Below, piece after piece: positions 13,111 through 22,974 of a DNA stretch of 64,000 nt. Within the stretch, counting starts at the first letter, position 1. Each line of letters opens with the position of its first letter. This stretch comes from Anagrus nilaparvatae. Its lineage: Eukaryota > Arthropoda > Insecta > Hymenoptera > Mymaridae. The notes under the pieces were generated by a model that saw only the letters and a list, made by a program, of their open reading frames with translations, was not told where the DNA came from and made no database searches. The stretch covers positions 55,334,501-55,398,500 of the forward strand of contig JAKSXM010000007.1 of NCBI GenBank assembly GCA_022575985.1, given 5' to 3'. The translations under genes and the position numbers were made by a program.

Positions 13111-16100
13111 TCATTGAAATTCAGAAATTGGCAAAAGTTTTGAAATATGGAAGAAATTTGATTCTGATTTTTTATGACCTGTATCTATTTCATAGATTGA
13201 GTTTGACAATTTTTTTATAATCTTATATGGACCAATCCTTAATTCATCTAATTTTTTTCTATTTAACTTGTTACCATTTTCTATGAATACCATGTCCTCT
13301 TTTTCAAATTCAAAATACTTTCTATTTTTGTCATATATTTCTTTATTATAGTTATGTGATATAATTGTATTTTTCAATGCAGTTTTTCTATCTTGAATCC
13401 AAATTTCATGTGAACTCTCTTCTTTTAAGTCATCAGGTATTGGCGTAACATCCGTACCTTCTAATAAATATATTGGTGCAAATCCAGTTACTGTGTGTTC
13501 AGTTTCGTTATATTTTTTTACACATTCTTGTGCTATTGTCGTCCAAGCAGTTTTTGTTTTATTTTCATTTATTCGACATCTTATTCTATTGACTAGTGTT
13601 TGATTTAATCTTTCATTTAGACCATTCGAAAACGGCGAATCAGCTGCGGTGAATATTATAGTTATATTATTATCTTTTAAAAAATTTTTAAATTGTCCCG
13701 AGTTTATTCCTGGGTATTGATCTGCTAGTATCATTCCAATTTTATTGTTTTCTGCTACTTTCTGAACCAGCTTAACAAAATCATTTGCATTTTGTGTTTT
13801 TGACGTTGAATTATAAGCATATCTAGTGAAGTGATCCACTAAAAGATGCATATATTTTTTTGTAGAACGAGAACCTCCAAATCCTCCGATTGTATCGATT
13901 GAAACTATTTCAAAAGGATTTTTAGCTGGACCTAAGTGAGACATAAGACCAAATTTATTTTGTCCTCTTGATTTATTTTTTATACATATGTCACAAGTTT
14001 TGCAAATTTTTTTTATGTTATTCAACAAATTTTTAGCTGTGTAAAAAGGGCTAATCTTTTTTTGCATTTGACTTATCCCTATATGGAAAAAATCTCCATG
14101 TATTCTTTTTATAATTACAATACTAAAAGCTTCTGACAAAATTATTTTTTCTTTTTTTCTAATTTTATTGAAATATATATTGTTTTTTATTGTTAATTTC
14201 CGGTTGTTATGTAGGTGTATATTATTTTTTTGATCATTTAGAATATTTTCTAATTTTATACAATTAATAATTTTTAGTTGCTCATCTTCATTTTCATTTG
14301 GTTCTAAAACTGGATTTCTGCTAAAAGAATCAGCTTCTAAATTATTCTTTCCAGGAGAGTATATTATTTTAATATTGTATTGAGAGAGATAATACGTTAA
14401 ATCTCCTAATGCATCATCTGTCCTAGCCTTTATATTCATGTTTTCTAATGGTTTATGATCTGTGAAAACAGTGAATTCCCTACCTATTAATCGATGTTGC
14501 CAATATTTCACAGCTTCTTTTATTGCTAGACATTTTAAATAAATTGCTTTTTTCTCTTTTTGTGTTTCGTTTAATTTTTTTGAAAAATACGCCACTGGTT
14601 TTTCTTCGCCATTATTCTGAGGTTGCTTAAAAACTGCCCCAATACCTACTATACTTGCATCCGTATATATATGTATAGGTAAATTTCTATCAAAAATTGC
14701 CAAAATAGGTTTTGAGCACAGCAAAGCTTTTATTTTATCAAATGATTTTTGGCATTCATCTGACCAAATAAATTTTTCTCCTTTTCTTAACAATTTATGT
14801 AAAGGATCTAAGATAATTGAGTTCTTTGGTATATACTTATTATAAAAATTTATTTTGCCTAAAAATTGGCGAATATTCTTTTGAGTTTTTGGAGTAGGAA
14901 AATTTTTTATGGAAATTAAATTATCTTTTAAAGGACTTACAGTGTTATTTCCTATTATGTGCCCTAAATATTTTACATAATCTTCTGCAAAAATGCATTT
15001 TGAAAATTTTAATCTAAAACCTTCTTCTATTATAGCATTCAATAATCTTTTTAATTGTTCTATGTGTTCTTTGAAATTCATATAAAAAACCAAGAGGTCA
15101 TCAATGTAGTTCTCAACAAAATCCAACAAATTATGTTTTCTTATTATGTTTTTTAAAATTCTTTGGAAAATCGCAGGTGCTGTTTTTAATCCAAATGGTA
15201 AGCATGTCCACTGATAGTGACCGTCTTGTGTTACAAAAGCCGATTTATATCTATCCTCGATTCGTAAAGGTATTGACCAAAATGCTGAATTTATATCTAA
15301 AGTTGAAAAATATTTGCAATTTCTTGTTTTTTCTACTATAACTTCAATCATTGGGAAAGGTTGGGATTGAGGAATCACAATTTTATTTAAATCTCTAAAA
15401 TCCACGCTTAATCTTGATTTTTTATCATCATCTTTCTTGTAAGCTAACGTTACTGGGGCCGCAAAAGGACTGTAAGATTCCTCAATTAATTTTTTTTTCA
15501 ACACTTTAGAAATTTGTTGTTCTATTTCCTTTTTATCTTCAAAAGAGCATTTATACGGTCTTTTACTGCAATATTTATCTACCGATAAATCAATACGAGC
15601 TTCATAATCTTTAACTGTACCAATATCATATTTATCTCTAGCGAAAATTGATTTATATTTATTCAGAATTTCATTTATTGCTGATTTCTCTTCTATATTT
15701 AAGTGGTTTATAGATATCTCAAAATTATTCACATTTATACATTCATTAAAGTTTATCGAATATTCTTTATGAAAATCTAATTCTTTTGGTTCAAATATTT
15801 TATTATTTATATTATTTTGTTTTTTCGTAGCCATATCTTCTACATTGACTTTAATTTTTGTAGCTCTATCTTCTACAATATTTTTATTTAATTTTTGTGT
15901 AGCCGTATCTTCTACATTATATTTATTTAATTTTTGTGTAGCCGTATCTTCTACATTAAAATTTATTAAATTTGATTTTATTTCTTGTGTTATATTTAAA
16001 TTTTCATCTTGCTTTAGTTTAAATTCTTTTATCATGTCCAAACCTATTAAAATATCATGATGAAAATTTTCGTTATCTATTACAAATATGTCGGTATTTT

Positions 16101-16332
16101 TTTCTATTTCAAAAATTTTTATTTTAATATTTATCATGCCGTTAATTTTATCCACACCATTAATCGTCCGATATTTTGTACCTACTGTATCATTATTTTT
16201 ATTATTTTTTAGTTTTAATATTTTTGCATTTATTACAGAAACATTTGATCCTGAGTCGTATATGCCAAAAAATTCTAAGGAATTATTTATTAACAGTTTT
16301 ACTTTGATTAATGGTGGGACTAAAAGTTTTTT
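13111..16332 (-). CDS. pol: Gypsy pol: protease, RT, RNase H, integrase
   Basis: Entered by -1 frameshifting from gag at 16326-16332. The frame is open from there to 13111 (about 1070 residues; the first internal Met is at 16155). Order: an aspartic protease with Y-D-S-G-S near 16257; a linker with tandem 13-residue repeats; RT with L-P-F-G-L-K-T-A-P and catalytic Y-I-D-D at 15097-15108; RNase H with Y-T-D-A-S and F-T-D-H-K-P-L; integrase with an H-x-H...C-x-x-C zinc finger (near 14000) and a DDE core including S-I-D-T-I, A-D-Q-Y-P and N-G-L-N-E-R. The C-terminal end resembles the usual chromobasic Gypsy tail. No stop or frameshift is visible, so the enzyme part looks functional. It would act in the cytoplasmic particle and then integrate cDNA in the nucleus. 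Confidence 0.92.
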   Translation of the reverse strand, partial: KKLLVPPLIKVKLLINNSLEFFGIYDSGSNVSVINAKILKLKNNKNNDTVGTKYRTINGVDKINGMINIKIKIFEIEKNTDIFVIDNENFHHDILIGLDMIKEFKLKQDENLNITQEIKSNLINFNVEDTATQKLNKYNVEDTATQKLNKNIVEDRATKIKVNVEDMATKKQNNINNKIFEPKELDFHKEYSINFNECINVNNFEISINHLNIEEKSAINEILNKYKSIFARDKYDIGTVKDYEARIDLSVDKYCSKRPYKCSFEDKKEIEQQISKVLKKKLIEESYSPFAAPVTLAYKKDDDKKSRLSVDFRDLNKIVIPQSQPFPMIEVIVEKTRNCKYFSTLDINSAFWSIPLRIEDRYKSAFVTQDGHYQWTCLPFGLKTAPAIFQRILKNIIRKHNLLDFVENYIDDLLVFYMNFKEHIEQLKRLLNAIIEEGFRLKFSKCIFAEDYVKYLGHIIGNNTVSPLKDNLISIKNFPTPKTQKNIRQFLGKINFYNKYIPKNSIILDPLHKLLRKGEKFIWSDECQKSFDKIKALLCSKPILAIFDRNLPIHIYTDASIVGIGAVFKQPQNNGEEKPVAYFSKKLNETQKEKKAIYLKCLAIKEAVKYWQHRLIGREFTVFTDHKPLENMNIKARTDDALGDLTYYLSQYNIKIIYSPGKNNLEADSFSRNPVLEPNENEDEQLKIINCIKLENILNDQKNNIHLHNNRKLTIKNNIYFNKIRKKEKIILSEAFSIVIIKRIHGDFFHIGISQMQKKISPFYTAKNLLNNIKKICKTCDICIKNKSRGQNKFGLMSHLGPAKNPFEIVSIDTIGGFGGSRSTKKYMHLLVDHFTRYAYNSTSKTQNANDFVKLVQKVAENNKIGMILADQYPGINSGQFKNFLKDNNITIIFTAADSPFSNGLNERLNQTLVNRIRCRINENKTKTAWTTIAQECVKKYNETEHTVTGFAPIYLLEGTDVTPIPDDLKEESSHEIWIQDRKTALKNTIISHNYNKEIYDKNRKYFEFEKEDMVFIENGNKLNRKKLDELRIGPYKIIKKLSNSIYEIDTGHKKSESNFFHISKLLPISEFQ
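15826..15962 (-). repeat. tandem coding repeat inside pol linker
   Basis: Four imperfect 33-42-bp units encode a repeated N-V-E-D-x-A-T-x-K peptide (two near-perfect 13-residue copies plus two shorter diverged ones). They sit between protease and RT. All units keep frame. Linker repeats of this kind are not part of the conserved pol core. Confidence 0.85.
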
Positions 16333-17464
16333 TCACTGGTATTTATTAATTCAGCCTCTACTTTTGCATTATTAATAGATTTTATGTGATTATTATTATC
16401 GTTATTTTCTTTATTTTTAAACCAACACATGGATTCTAAATGAAATCTATTATTCTTACCTATTTTTTCACAGATTCTACAAGGCTTTTTTTCTTGTGAT
16501 TTTTCTTTTGACTGGAATGTTCGCTGATTTTCACTTTTTCTCTCAAAAGGCTTTTTCTTTATTAAATGCTCCAAACTTCTTATTTCATTGAAAAGATCTT
16601 CAGTTGATTGTAAATCATCTCTATTTATTCTATTTGTTACAAATCTGGTAAATTTACAGCAATTAAATCAATTAAAGTCCTTTTATCTATTTCTTTATTT
16701 ACTTCAAGTAACAATTTTTCTTTTTTTAAAGCATAGTCTAATAGTGCATTACCGTTAATATATTTAAAAGAAAAAGCATATTTTATTGGATTCCAACCTT
16801 TGTCTGCATAAGTTTCACAAAAATTATTTTTCCAATCCTCCCATGATGAGTCTATTGTAAATTTTATTAACATGGAACTATACCAGTCTAAACTTGAACC
16901 TTCTAAAAACAGTCTAAGCATTTCTATTTTTTCTTCATTTTTCTCTATACCAAAGCGACTACATTCTTTTTCAAATAAATCAATCCATTGATTTAAATTA
17001 GAATTCTTACTAGTAAATTTTTCTAAAACAAATTTATCTGATAATTTTTTTAGATTTCTTACAGAATTTTCATCTCTATTTCTAAAACTTCCATTAATTT
17101 TATCTAATATTTTAGCTAATCCATCTTCTGTTATACCTTCTGAATTAGAAGATTTTTCTGCTGTAATTTCTTCTAAATAATAATCTTTAAACTGTAAGTT
17201 TTTATCTTCATCTAAATAAACATCAGATAACTCTTCTGTTAAGGTAATCCATATTCTTCTTGTATGATTTCTTAATTTTAATGTGTTTTTTATTTTATTG
17301 TAGGCTGGTGTCTGCATTAATTCTTTATGTAAGCTTACTTGTTGGCTCTCTACTGGAATTGCATAAACCTTTCCTTCACTTGTTGTAATTGAGGTTAAGG
17401 CCATAAAGTTTGCTTTTCCATCTGCTGCAGCTTTTACAGTAAATTGAAATTGTAACTTTTCCAT
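16320..17464 (-). pseudogene. gag: Gypsy gag (capsid and zinc knuckle), one frameshift
   Basis: I choose the ATG at 17462-17464 (M-E-K-L-Q-F-Q-F); the upstream Met at 17599 lies in the LTR. Residues about 155-270 hold the retrotransposon gag/capsid fold (for example W-I-D-L-F-E-K-E and L-R-L-F-L-E-G-S-S-L-D-W-Y). The C-terminal part has a C-x2-C-x9-H-x4-C knuckle (about 16433-16490). The frame breaks at about 16637-16650: the upstream part runs into TAA after N-L-P-D, while the next frame continues with sensible gag sequence to the TAG at 16320. One missing base explains it, since the total length is one short of a multiple of three. This copy would make truncated gag and no pol, so it needs another copy unless the break is a sequencing error in the T run. 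Confidence 0.8.
16326..16332 (-). promoter_or_regulatory. -1 programmed ribosomal frameshift site, A AAA AAC
   Basis: On the minus strand the gag frame reads GAA AAA AAC TTT TAG. The heptamer A AAA AAC is in the correct phase (zero frame AAA AAC), with the gag stop one codon later. Slipping back one base places ribosomes exactly in the long open pol frame (next codons CTT TTA GTC). A_AAA_AAC is among the strongest known -1 slippery sequences. A downstream stimulatory structure was not folded. Confidence 0.85.
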
Positions 17465-17510
17465 TTTTCTCTTTGTTATTTTGCACAATAAACAGAAATG
17501 TCGTTTTATA

Positions 17511-17908
17511 ATATGCTTATATTTATTTATTTTAATCTTTCTTATATTTTTTATATTTGGCACTTCAATAAACAAAACTGAGTTTCTCTGTAAAATCAAA
17601 GTTTTATTATTAATTATTACTATTTTACATAAATTACATTATAGAGTTTACTTAAAATATTATACCTGTAAAATCAAAGAAACGACATTTAAGCTTATTT
17701 TAATGCCAGTTTCTTTCACAGTTTTATAAAAGTTTTAACAACTAAATTATATTATATTACATCAGTTTTTACTTTAACAAATCTTATTATATTATACATG
17801 TGCTTTTTCTATAAAACTACCTTTTTTGACATCGATCAGTTTACTCCCTGTTTTACCATAAAAGCGCGGCAATATTTAAATTTAAGAAAGATTATATTAT
17901 TTCTTACA
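17511..17908 (-). repeat. Gypsy 5' LTR (element promoter)
   Basis: The second LTR. On the minus strand it starts at 17908 with TGTAAGAAAT and reads toward gag. It should contain the promoter. I could not identify a convincing tRNA primer-binding site directly after it (minus-strand sequence just below 17511), which is unusual and noted. Confidence 0.85.
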
Positions 17909-20038
17909 TATATATGTAATATTATTGCAAAAAAAAGTTATTTTAATTTTATAAATTATGAAAAAACATTATTATTTTAGGTTATGTTACTTACTAAAGC
18001 TTGGTTTTTACCGAATAATTAATGATTGAATGTGGTAACCTAGATAAAATAAATTGGAAATATAATCTTTGACAATTTATTTATGATATTTAATTAGTTT
18101 CATCTCCCTGTGTCATCACTATCATACTTTTTGTAAGCTCCAAATATGAATTTCCATAAGAGCAATGTTAAACTGCCTATTTTTAATTTGCAATAAAATG
18201 AAAATTAATGTGGTAACAAAGGTAAAACCGGTAAAGTTCTATTCAACTTTAAAAATGTTTAAATTTCCAGTAATATAATTTTCCAGTTTCATTCAGTTCT
18301 GTCGTCATTTTTATTTACCCTCCTAACACCTTAACAAATTTTAATAATCTTTTCGATATTTTTAGTTTTGCATAGATTGCAAATCCCAATTTTGTCCCCT
18401 TTTTTATCTTTTGAATATGTAAAATATTTTTTGAGTGTTACTTTATTATTTTCACTATCAATTTCAGCCATTATTTATTAATATTTAGATAAAATTTTTA
18501 AATATTGTTAAAAACACGTTTTTTCTTCTTTTTTTAAAAGAATTAATTTTTTATAAAACAATTATTAATTATAATTTATAAATATGATTAACACAAAAAT
18601 TTTGAAAAAAATATAAATAATATATAATATCAAAATTTTAGGATTCGATATTTCGATATTTTTGATATCGATACGATATTAAGGCTGGCGATATCGATAC
18701 GATATTGAGTAAAGCGATATTGTTCGATATCGATATCGATATTACTTAAAATATCGTATCGTACCGAGATCGTGGAACTCTAAAAAATATTTATACCTAT
18801 TTACACAATCACTAAAAAATAGTGAACAACAGATGAACTGTACATTTGTATAATCATGTATTATTTATTTGAATTTGCTTTTTAATTTAAATTATAAGTA
18901 ATAGTTGATATAATATTTTTAAAAACTCAAGAAAACAAAATAGACGGGAAATAGACTCCTTGTAACTCGCGTCAATGACCTATTTTCATATCGTGCGCGG
19001 ACCAGGTCTTATAAATACACGCGTTTATTTACCTGTTTATTTATTTGCTATTTAAAAGTAAAATATAGATTAATTTTATGAAATAAGTGTTAGAATATAG
19101 TTTTTAATATTAGAATATTTTTTTTTTCAATTAAAAAGTATGTGTACCTATTTTTTTATAAAAATCAGAAAATAATTATGTAGAAATAAAAGTGATACAT
19201 AAGTATATAAAATAATCTGTGTCTGTATGTGTAAATTTATTTTGATAATTGTTGTAAAATTCAGTAGAAATGAAGTATTTATAACAAGTTTAGTGTTTTA
19301 TGTAAAAAAGGCGAATTCAAATAATTTTGCAATAAATAAGTGAATAAAACCTTTTCCCTTTATTTGTTGAAGCATTACAATGTGATTAAAAAAATTTTTA
19401 GTGTTCGACATAATATTATAAATTTATAAATTTAAAACTTAATTTAAGCAAACAGTAAGGTTATATGGCGAAAACTAAAATTCCATATAAGTAGTTTTCA
19501 CCACCCCATGACGAAAACAAAATAATTCAGTATATTAAGTTTGCAGTTTTCGCCAGCAAAAATTTAAAAGCATAATTAACTAAAAATTAATTTTTATTTT
19601 TTTAATTTTGATATATAGAGTGTAATTTATCTATAAAAAAGTTTTGGGATAGATTTTATATTAAAATTTTTCAATTATACCTACCATGATTTCTTAGTGA
19701 TTTTCATTAGAATTGTATGCGATTAAAACAAGTATATTTAAAAGGCATAATTAAATAATTAAATTTTTTAAAATAACTTTAACTTCGCAATTACAAACCT
19801 AAGTAGAATGAATTTATAAATAATTTGCAACGGTAAACATCAACTTTTCTTAGCTATTGATAGAAAATACAACAGGTGGCAAAAAACGGACTCAAGGCGA
19901 AAACCCCCTCTCCACCCTAGTCAAAAACGAAAAAAAAAAATTATTTTTGGTAGTCTAATTGTAAATAAACTGTGTTTCTTTTAGCCAATAAGAAAGAAAA
20001 AAAAAGGTAAAATTATATGAGTTGTTCATATAGTTGGA

Positions 20039-20140
20039 CTCTGGCGAGCTCGGGCATTCTTGGCCTTTCACATAGGTTTGCCACTCTAGCGAGCTAGGGC
20101 GTTCGTAGCCTTTCACATAGCTTTGCCACGTAAACTTAGC
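20039..20140. repeat. two-copy 51-bp tandem repeat
   Basis: Two adjacent units with the same order: ACTCTxGCGAGCTxGGGC, a TTCxTxGCCTTTCACATAG word and xxTTTGCCA. They lie in a markedly GC-richer island upstream of the histone-type stem-loops. Function unknown. Confidence 0.8.
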
Positions 20141-20159
20141 TTCGCGGTGCTTAGCGTTG

Positions 20160-20275
20160 GTCTTTGCTTCCTTTACTCTTACGGCAGTAACATTTTTTTG
20201 TGATGGTCTTAGCTCCTTTTGCTCATAGCGGCTGTAACATTTCTTTGCTATCGCCTTTACTCCTTTACCTCATAG
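20160..20275. repeat. three-copy imperfect repeat, about 47 bp
   Basis: Three units share CTTxxCTCCTTTxCTCxTA and GGCxGTAACATTTxTTTG. On the minus strand part of this block (about 20215 down to 20030) is an open, lysine-rich frame lacking a convincing start. It is too degenerate to call a protein. Confidence 0.65.
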
Positions 20276-20305
20276 AGTACTTGCGATTTTTCGTATAAGG
20301 AACGT

Positions 20306-20321
20306 GGCCCTGAAAAGGGCC
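20306..20321 (-). terminator. histone-type 3' stem-loop, minus strand
   Basis: Minus-strand GGCCCT-TTTC-AGGGCC followed by AC fits the animal replication-dependent histone consensus (GGYYYU-UHUH-ARRRCC then ACC). In histone mRNAs this hairpin binds SLBP and replaces poly(A). On the plus strand it would be a GAAA-loop hairpin, which is not the histone form. A minus-strand transcript ending here would come from the right, overlapping the plus-strand unit at 20414-20916. No histone frame is seen there. Confidence 0.65.
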
Positions 20322-20413
20322 GATTAATAGTATCCTCCCTTGCTACGTCTCATAATTTTTACATAGTAAACTTATGCGACTTTTTACATAGTAACGAATT
20401 TGCGGCGCGCACT

Positions 20414-20456
20414 CCAATCAGTGAACGTGCTCGAAGTCAGCGAAGGCTTATAAATA
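20414..20456 (+). promoter_or_regulatory. CCAATCA box and TATAAATA box
   Basis: CCAATCA at 20414-20420 and TATAAATA at 20449-20456 are 28 bp apart in a GC-rich setting. This is the arrangement common at animal histone promoters. A start of transcription about 30 bp downstream (near 20480) would be expected. No experimental support. Confidence 0.6.
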
Positions 20457-20479
20457 TAACCGCAAATCTCGCCAAAGCA

Positions 20480-20916
20480 GCATTTGCTGTCCTGACTTCA
20501 GCCTTCACGCACGCGGCTACCTTGACACCTTCGTTAAGCTGTGGATGTGATTTTTTGCTGGTTTGATTGTTGCTGATATGCTTGGTGCACTTGGAGGAGT
20601 CCATGGCTTTCGGACGTTAAATCCTCATTGAAGCAGCTCGTAAGCTGTGATTGATTGAATCGCTTGGTACAATTTTCCGAGCTCGTAGGCTTGAAGAGGT
20701 GGACATTGATATTCATGGCCAGGAGAAGTCACCTGAGCACAAGGTGCTCGCATGTTTGTAAGTTTTGATTTCTCTTTTTTAATTTTTTGTATGTATGTGT
20801 ATTTGTGACCTTGGTGATTTAATTTGTTGTATGCTTATGAATTATTGAATTTTCAAACGTGTGGCTGGGGCCACGCATCAAATGCTAAAAAAAAACCACC
20901 GGCCCTTTTTAGGGCC
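20480..20916 (+). ncRNA. putative histone-like transcription unit without histone ORF
   Basis: The unit is bounded by the CCAAT/TATA pair upstream and the stem-loop at 20901-20916 downstream, giving a predicted RNA of about 435 nt. The body is GC-richer than the surroundings, with stops in all plus frames. The best small frames start at 20576 and 20714 and resemble nothing known. A small hairpin (GTGGC around TGGG) sits at about 20865-20880, just before the terminal stem-loop. It could be a structured non-coding RNA, a dead histone gene whose coding part was replaced, or a very short unknown peptide gene. I call it a candidate only. Confidence 0.4.
20901..20916 (+). terminator. histone-type 3' stem-loop
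   Basis: GGCCCT-TTTT-AGGGCC is followed by ACC and preceded by an A-rich AAAACCACC, both typical flanks. A purine-rich CAGAAAGC about 35 nt downstream could play the part of the histone downstream element recognised by U7 snRNP. Confidence 0.75.
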
Positions 20917-21599
20917 ACCTATTACGTAAAACTTAAGAACAAAATAATACAGAAAGCTTCTACTGAAATGAACAAACTGTTTCCTATAAAATGTATTTAT
21001 TTTGAGATAATTGAGCTTCTTTAAAGAATTATTTTAGAGGGTGACATGATCCAAAAATTCTTTTGAAATTGCCATTTAAAACTTAAAATTGGCCTCTAGA
21101 AAAAAATTTATTAAAAATAAAAAATTTGGATCTAGTGAACATCTTTGGGCCTGAGCATATACATATATGTAGAATAAACTTGCGAATGAGATCGTAAAAG
21201 TGTATTTGTAAATGACGTTAAGCTTATGATATTTTCCTTTTAACCTGCTCCTTCTATTTTCTCTTCTTGACAAAAACGTTCTATTTTCCTTGCATATGCA
21301 TGATAATCGTAGGAATATAAACCAAAACGTGAATAAGATATTTTTTATAAGTAAAACATCCTGAACTGTTCAAAACCAATTTGAATAATGTAATTCATTC
21401 AGTTAATGAGGAAAAGTCACATATATTGTGCAGCTTTTGTGAAAACGGATTTCTATTCGCATAGAATTTACAATGAATAAGAATAAACCGTGTATAATTC
21501 TTATTTTATATTCTAGAACATTATGTGATGATTTTATTATTTCTTGTATTTTCAAAATATTTTTATCTTACATATGTACGTATGTATGTATATATATTA

Positions 21600-22049
21600 G
21601 AGTGTGTTTTTTTTTTTCGTGTTTTTTTTGCTCCCCCCATTTTTTCAGATATTTTGGTCATAAAATCTTCAAGCTTCAAGGATTTTGGTTTTCGATTTTA
21701 AAAACCCATGCTTTTGAGAACTTAAAGTTTTCTAATTCAATAACATGGGAATTTTGACTTTTCAGCTTTCTAATTTTTTTACGTGCTTCAAAATTTTTTT
21801 AAACACTAGCTAATAGATAAAAAATGATGTTAAGACATACAAAAATTAAATCCTCAAAAATTTAGAAGTCCCAGAACACTTTATTTTATCAATTCCCATG
21901 TTATTTAAAAGGAAAACTTCAAGTACTCGGTGGCACAGGTTTTTAAAACCAATAACCTAAATCCTTGGAGCTGGGCGGCTATTATGACAAAATATTCGAA
22001 AAAAATGGGGGAAGTAAAAAAATCTCGAAAAAAAAAATAAGACACACTC
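21600..22049. mobile_element. MITE with long inverted repeats and TTA target duplication
   Basis: 450 bp. Ends GAGTGTG and CACACTC, with TTA on both sides (21597-21599 and 22050-22052). The inverted arms continue diverged for about 150 bp, sharing CCCCCATTTTTTxxxxxTAT, CAAGGATTT and TTTTAAAAACC. A TTA duplication is typical of PIF/Harbinger, so a Tourist-like MITE is most likely. No coding capacity. Confidence 0.65.
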
Positions 22050-22679
22050 TTATATATATATATTTATATATAATTTAATTTATATAGTATATTTGAGTAT
22101 ATTAAAATCTACTATATAAATTATTATAATTTAAAAATGAAATCTGTAAATTGAAGACCAAAGTTTTTAAAAATAAAAAAGTAGAACTACAATTTAGAAA
22201 ATATAAATTTAAACGCTTTTAAGGTGTTACAATACTAAAAATTTATGATAACAGAAATGAATGAAACTTATAAAATATAAAGATAAAGTCTTTAAAAAAT
22301 GAAATAAACTTTCTTTTACTACTTTGGTTGCCTAATTATTATTTAAACAAGAAAAAAGTGTAGGTAGTTTAACATTACTCTTATGGAAAATCATCTTTGG
22401 AGCTTGTGAAAAGTATGATTGCGATTACACAGATTAATGAAACTTGAACAATATGGTAAATAAAAGCTCAAATATTATATTTCCAATTAGTTTTACTTGT
22501 TTTATTGCATAATTATTAAATAATTAAATAAAAAGTATGTAAATAACCTAATATTATACTAATACATATACGATTTTACATATGTATGTAGCGTCGATAA
22601 TTCAGAAATTGAAAAAAAATACAAAAAAATGGCGGATTTAGTATTGTACCACCTTAATAAGATTTTATGAGTGTATTAA

Positions 22680-22925
22680 TTTGCATTTTTATGTGGTTTT
22701 TCACTGGTGTAAAGTTTATACAAAAGCTATGAAATTTATTGAGCAGCTGAGATTTAAAAAGTTTTTCACCTGCGTGAAGAAAAAATATAATAATAAACAT
22801 GCGCCTTTAGAAATACTGAATTGGGTACAAAAACTTATTAGGTCATCAACACAATAAAAAAAACTTTAATTTAAAAAATGGAAACTATCTGGTTAAAAGC
22901 TTTTGAGATATCGTGTATACCAGGA
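22680..22925 (+). repeat. dispersed repeat C, copy 1
   Basis: Diverged direct match to 30262-30525. Shared words: ACAAAAGCTATGAAATTTAT, TTTTTCACCT, AATAAACATGC, AAAAATGxAA and TGAGATATC. Non-coding. A separate MITE is inserted just downstream. Confidence 0.7.
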
Positions 22926-22974
22926 GTCGATTCTTAAATCCTATAAATTAGGCCAAGATAGAACTTCGTTCGCC

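Larger units (their letters stand above)
12668..17908 (-). mobile_element. Gypsy/Ty3 LTR retrotransposon, young, minus strand
   Basis: A 5.2-kb element with two LTRs of about 398 bp that differ at only two positions (about 12925/17768 and 13023/17866), a gag, a -1 frameshift site and a pol with protease, RT, RNase H and integrase. The order places it in Gypsy/Ty3. Insertion is at a TATATA-type site with a probable 4-bp TATA duplication (12664-12667 and 17909-17912), as in the Drosophila 17.6/297 group. Only 45 bp separate the pol stop from the 3' LTR, so there is no env. It lies inside the older 11816-19915 element. Confidence 0.9.
11816..19915. mobile_element. large diverged inverted-repeat element, split by the Gypsy insertion
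   Basis: The outer ends are inverted copies: GAAGAGGGGGGTTTTCGCC at the left and GGCGAAAACCCCCTCTCC at the right. Further inverted matches lie inside: clusters of GATATCGATATC-type words next to TTCCACGAT (12247-12360) versus ATCGTGGAA (18650-18775), and TTAAGGAGTTAGGAGGGTAA (about 12542) versus TTACCCTCCTAACACCTTAA (about 18315). The motif TTTTCGCCA is iterated in both arms (about 11827, 12020, 12043, 12063; inverted at about 19468 and 19895). No transposase remains. Without the Gypsy element it would be about 2.9 kb. Superfamily unknown. Confidence 0.6.
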
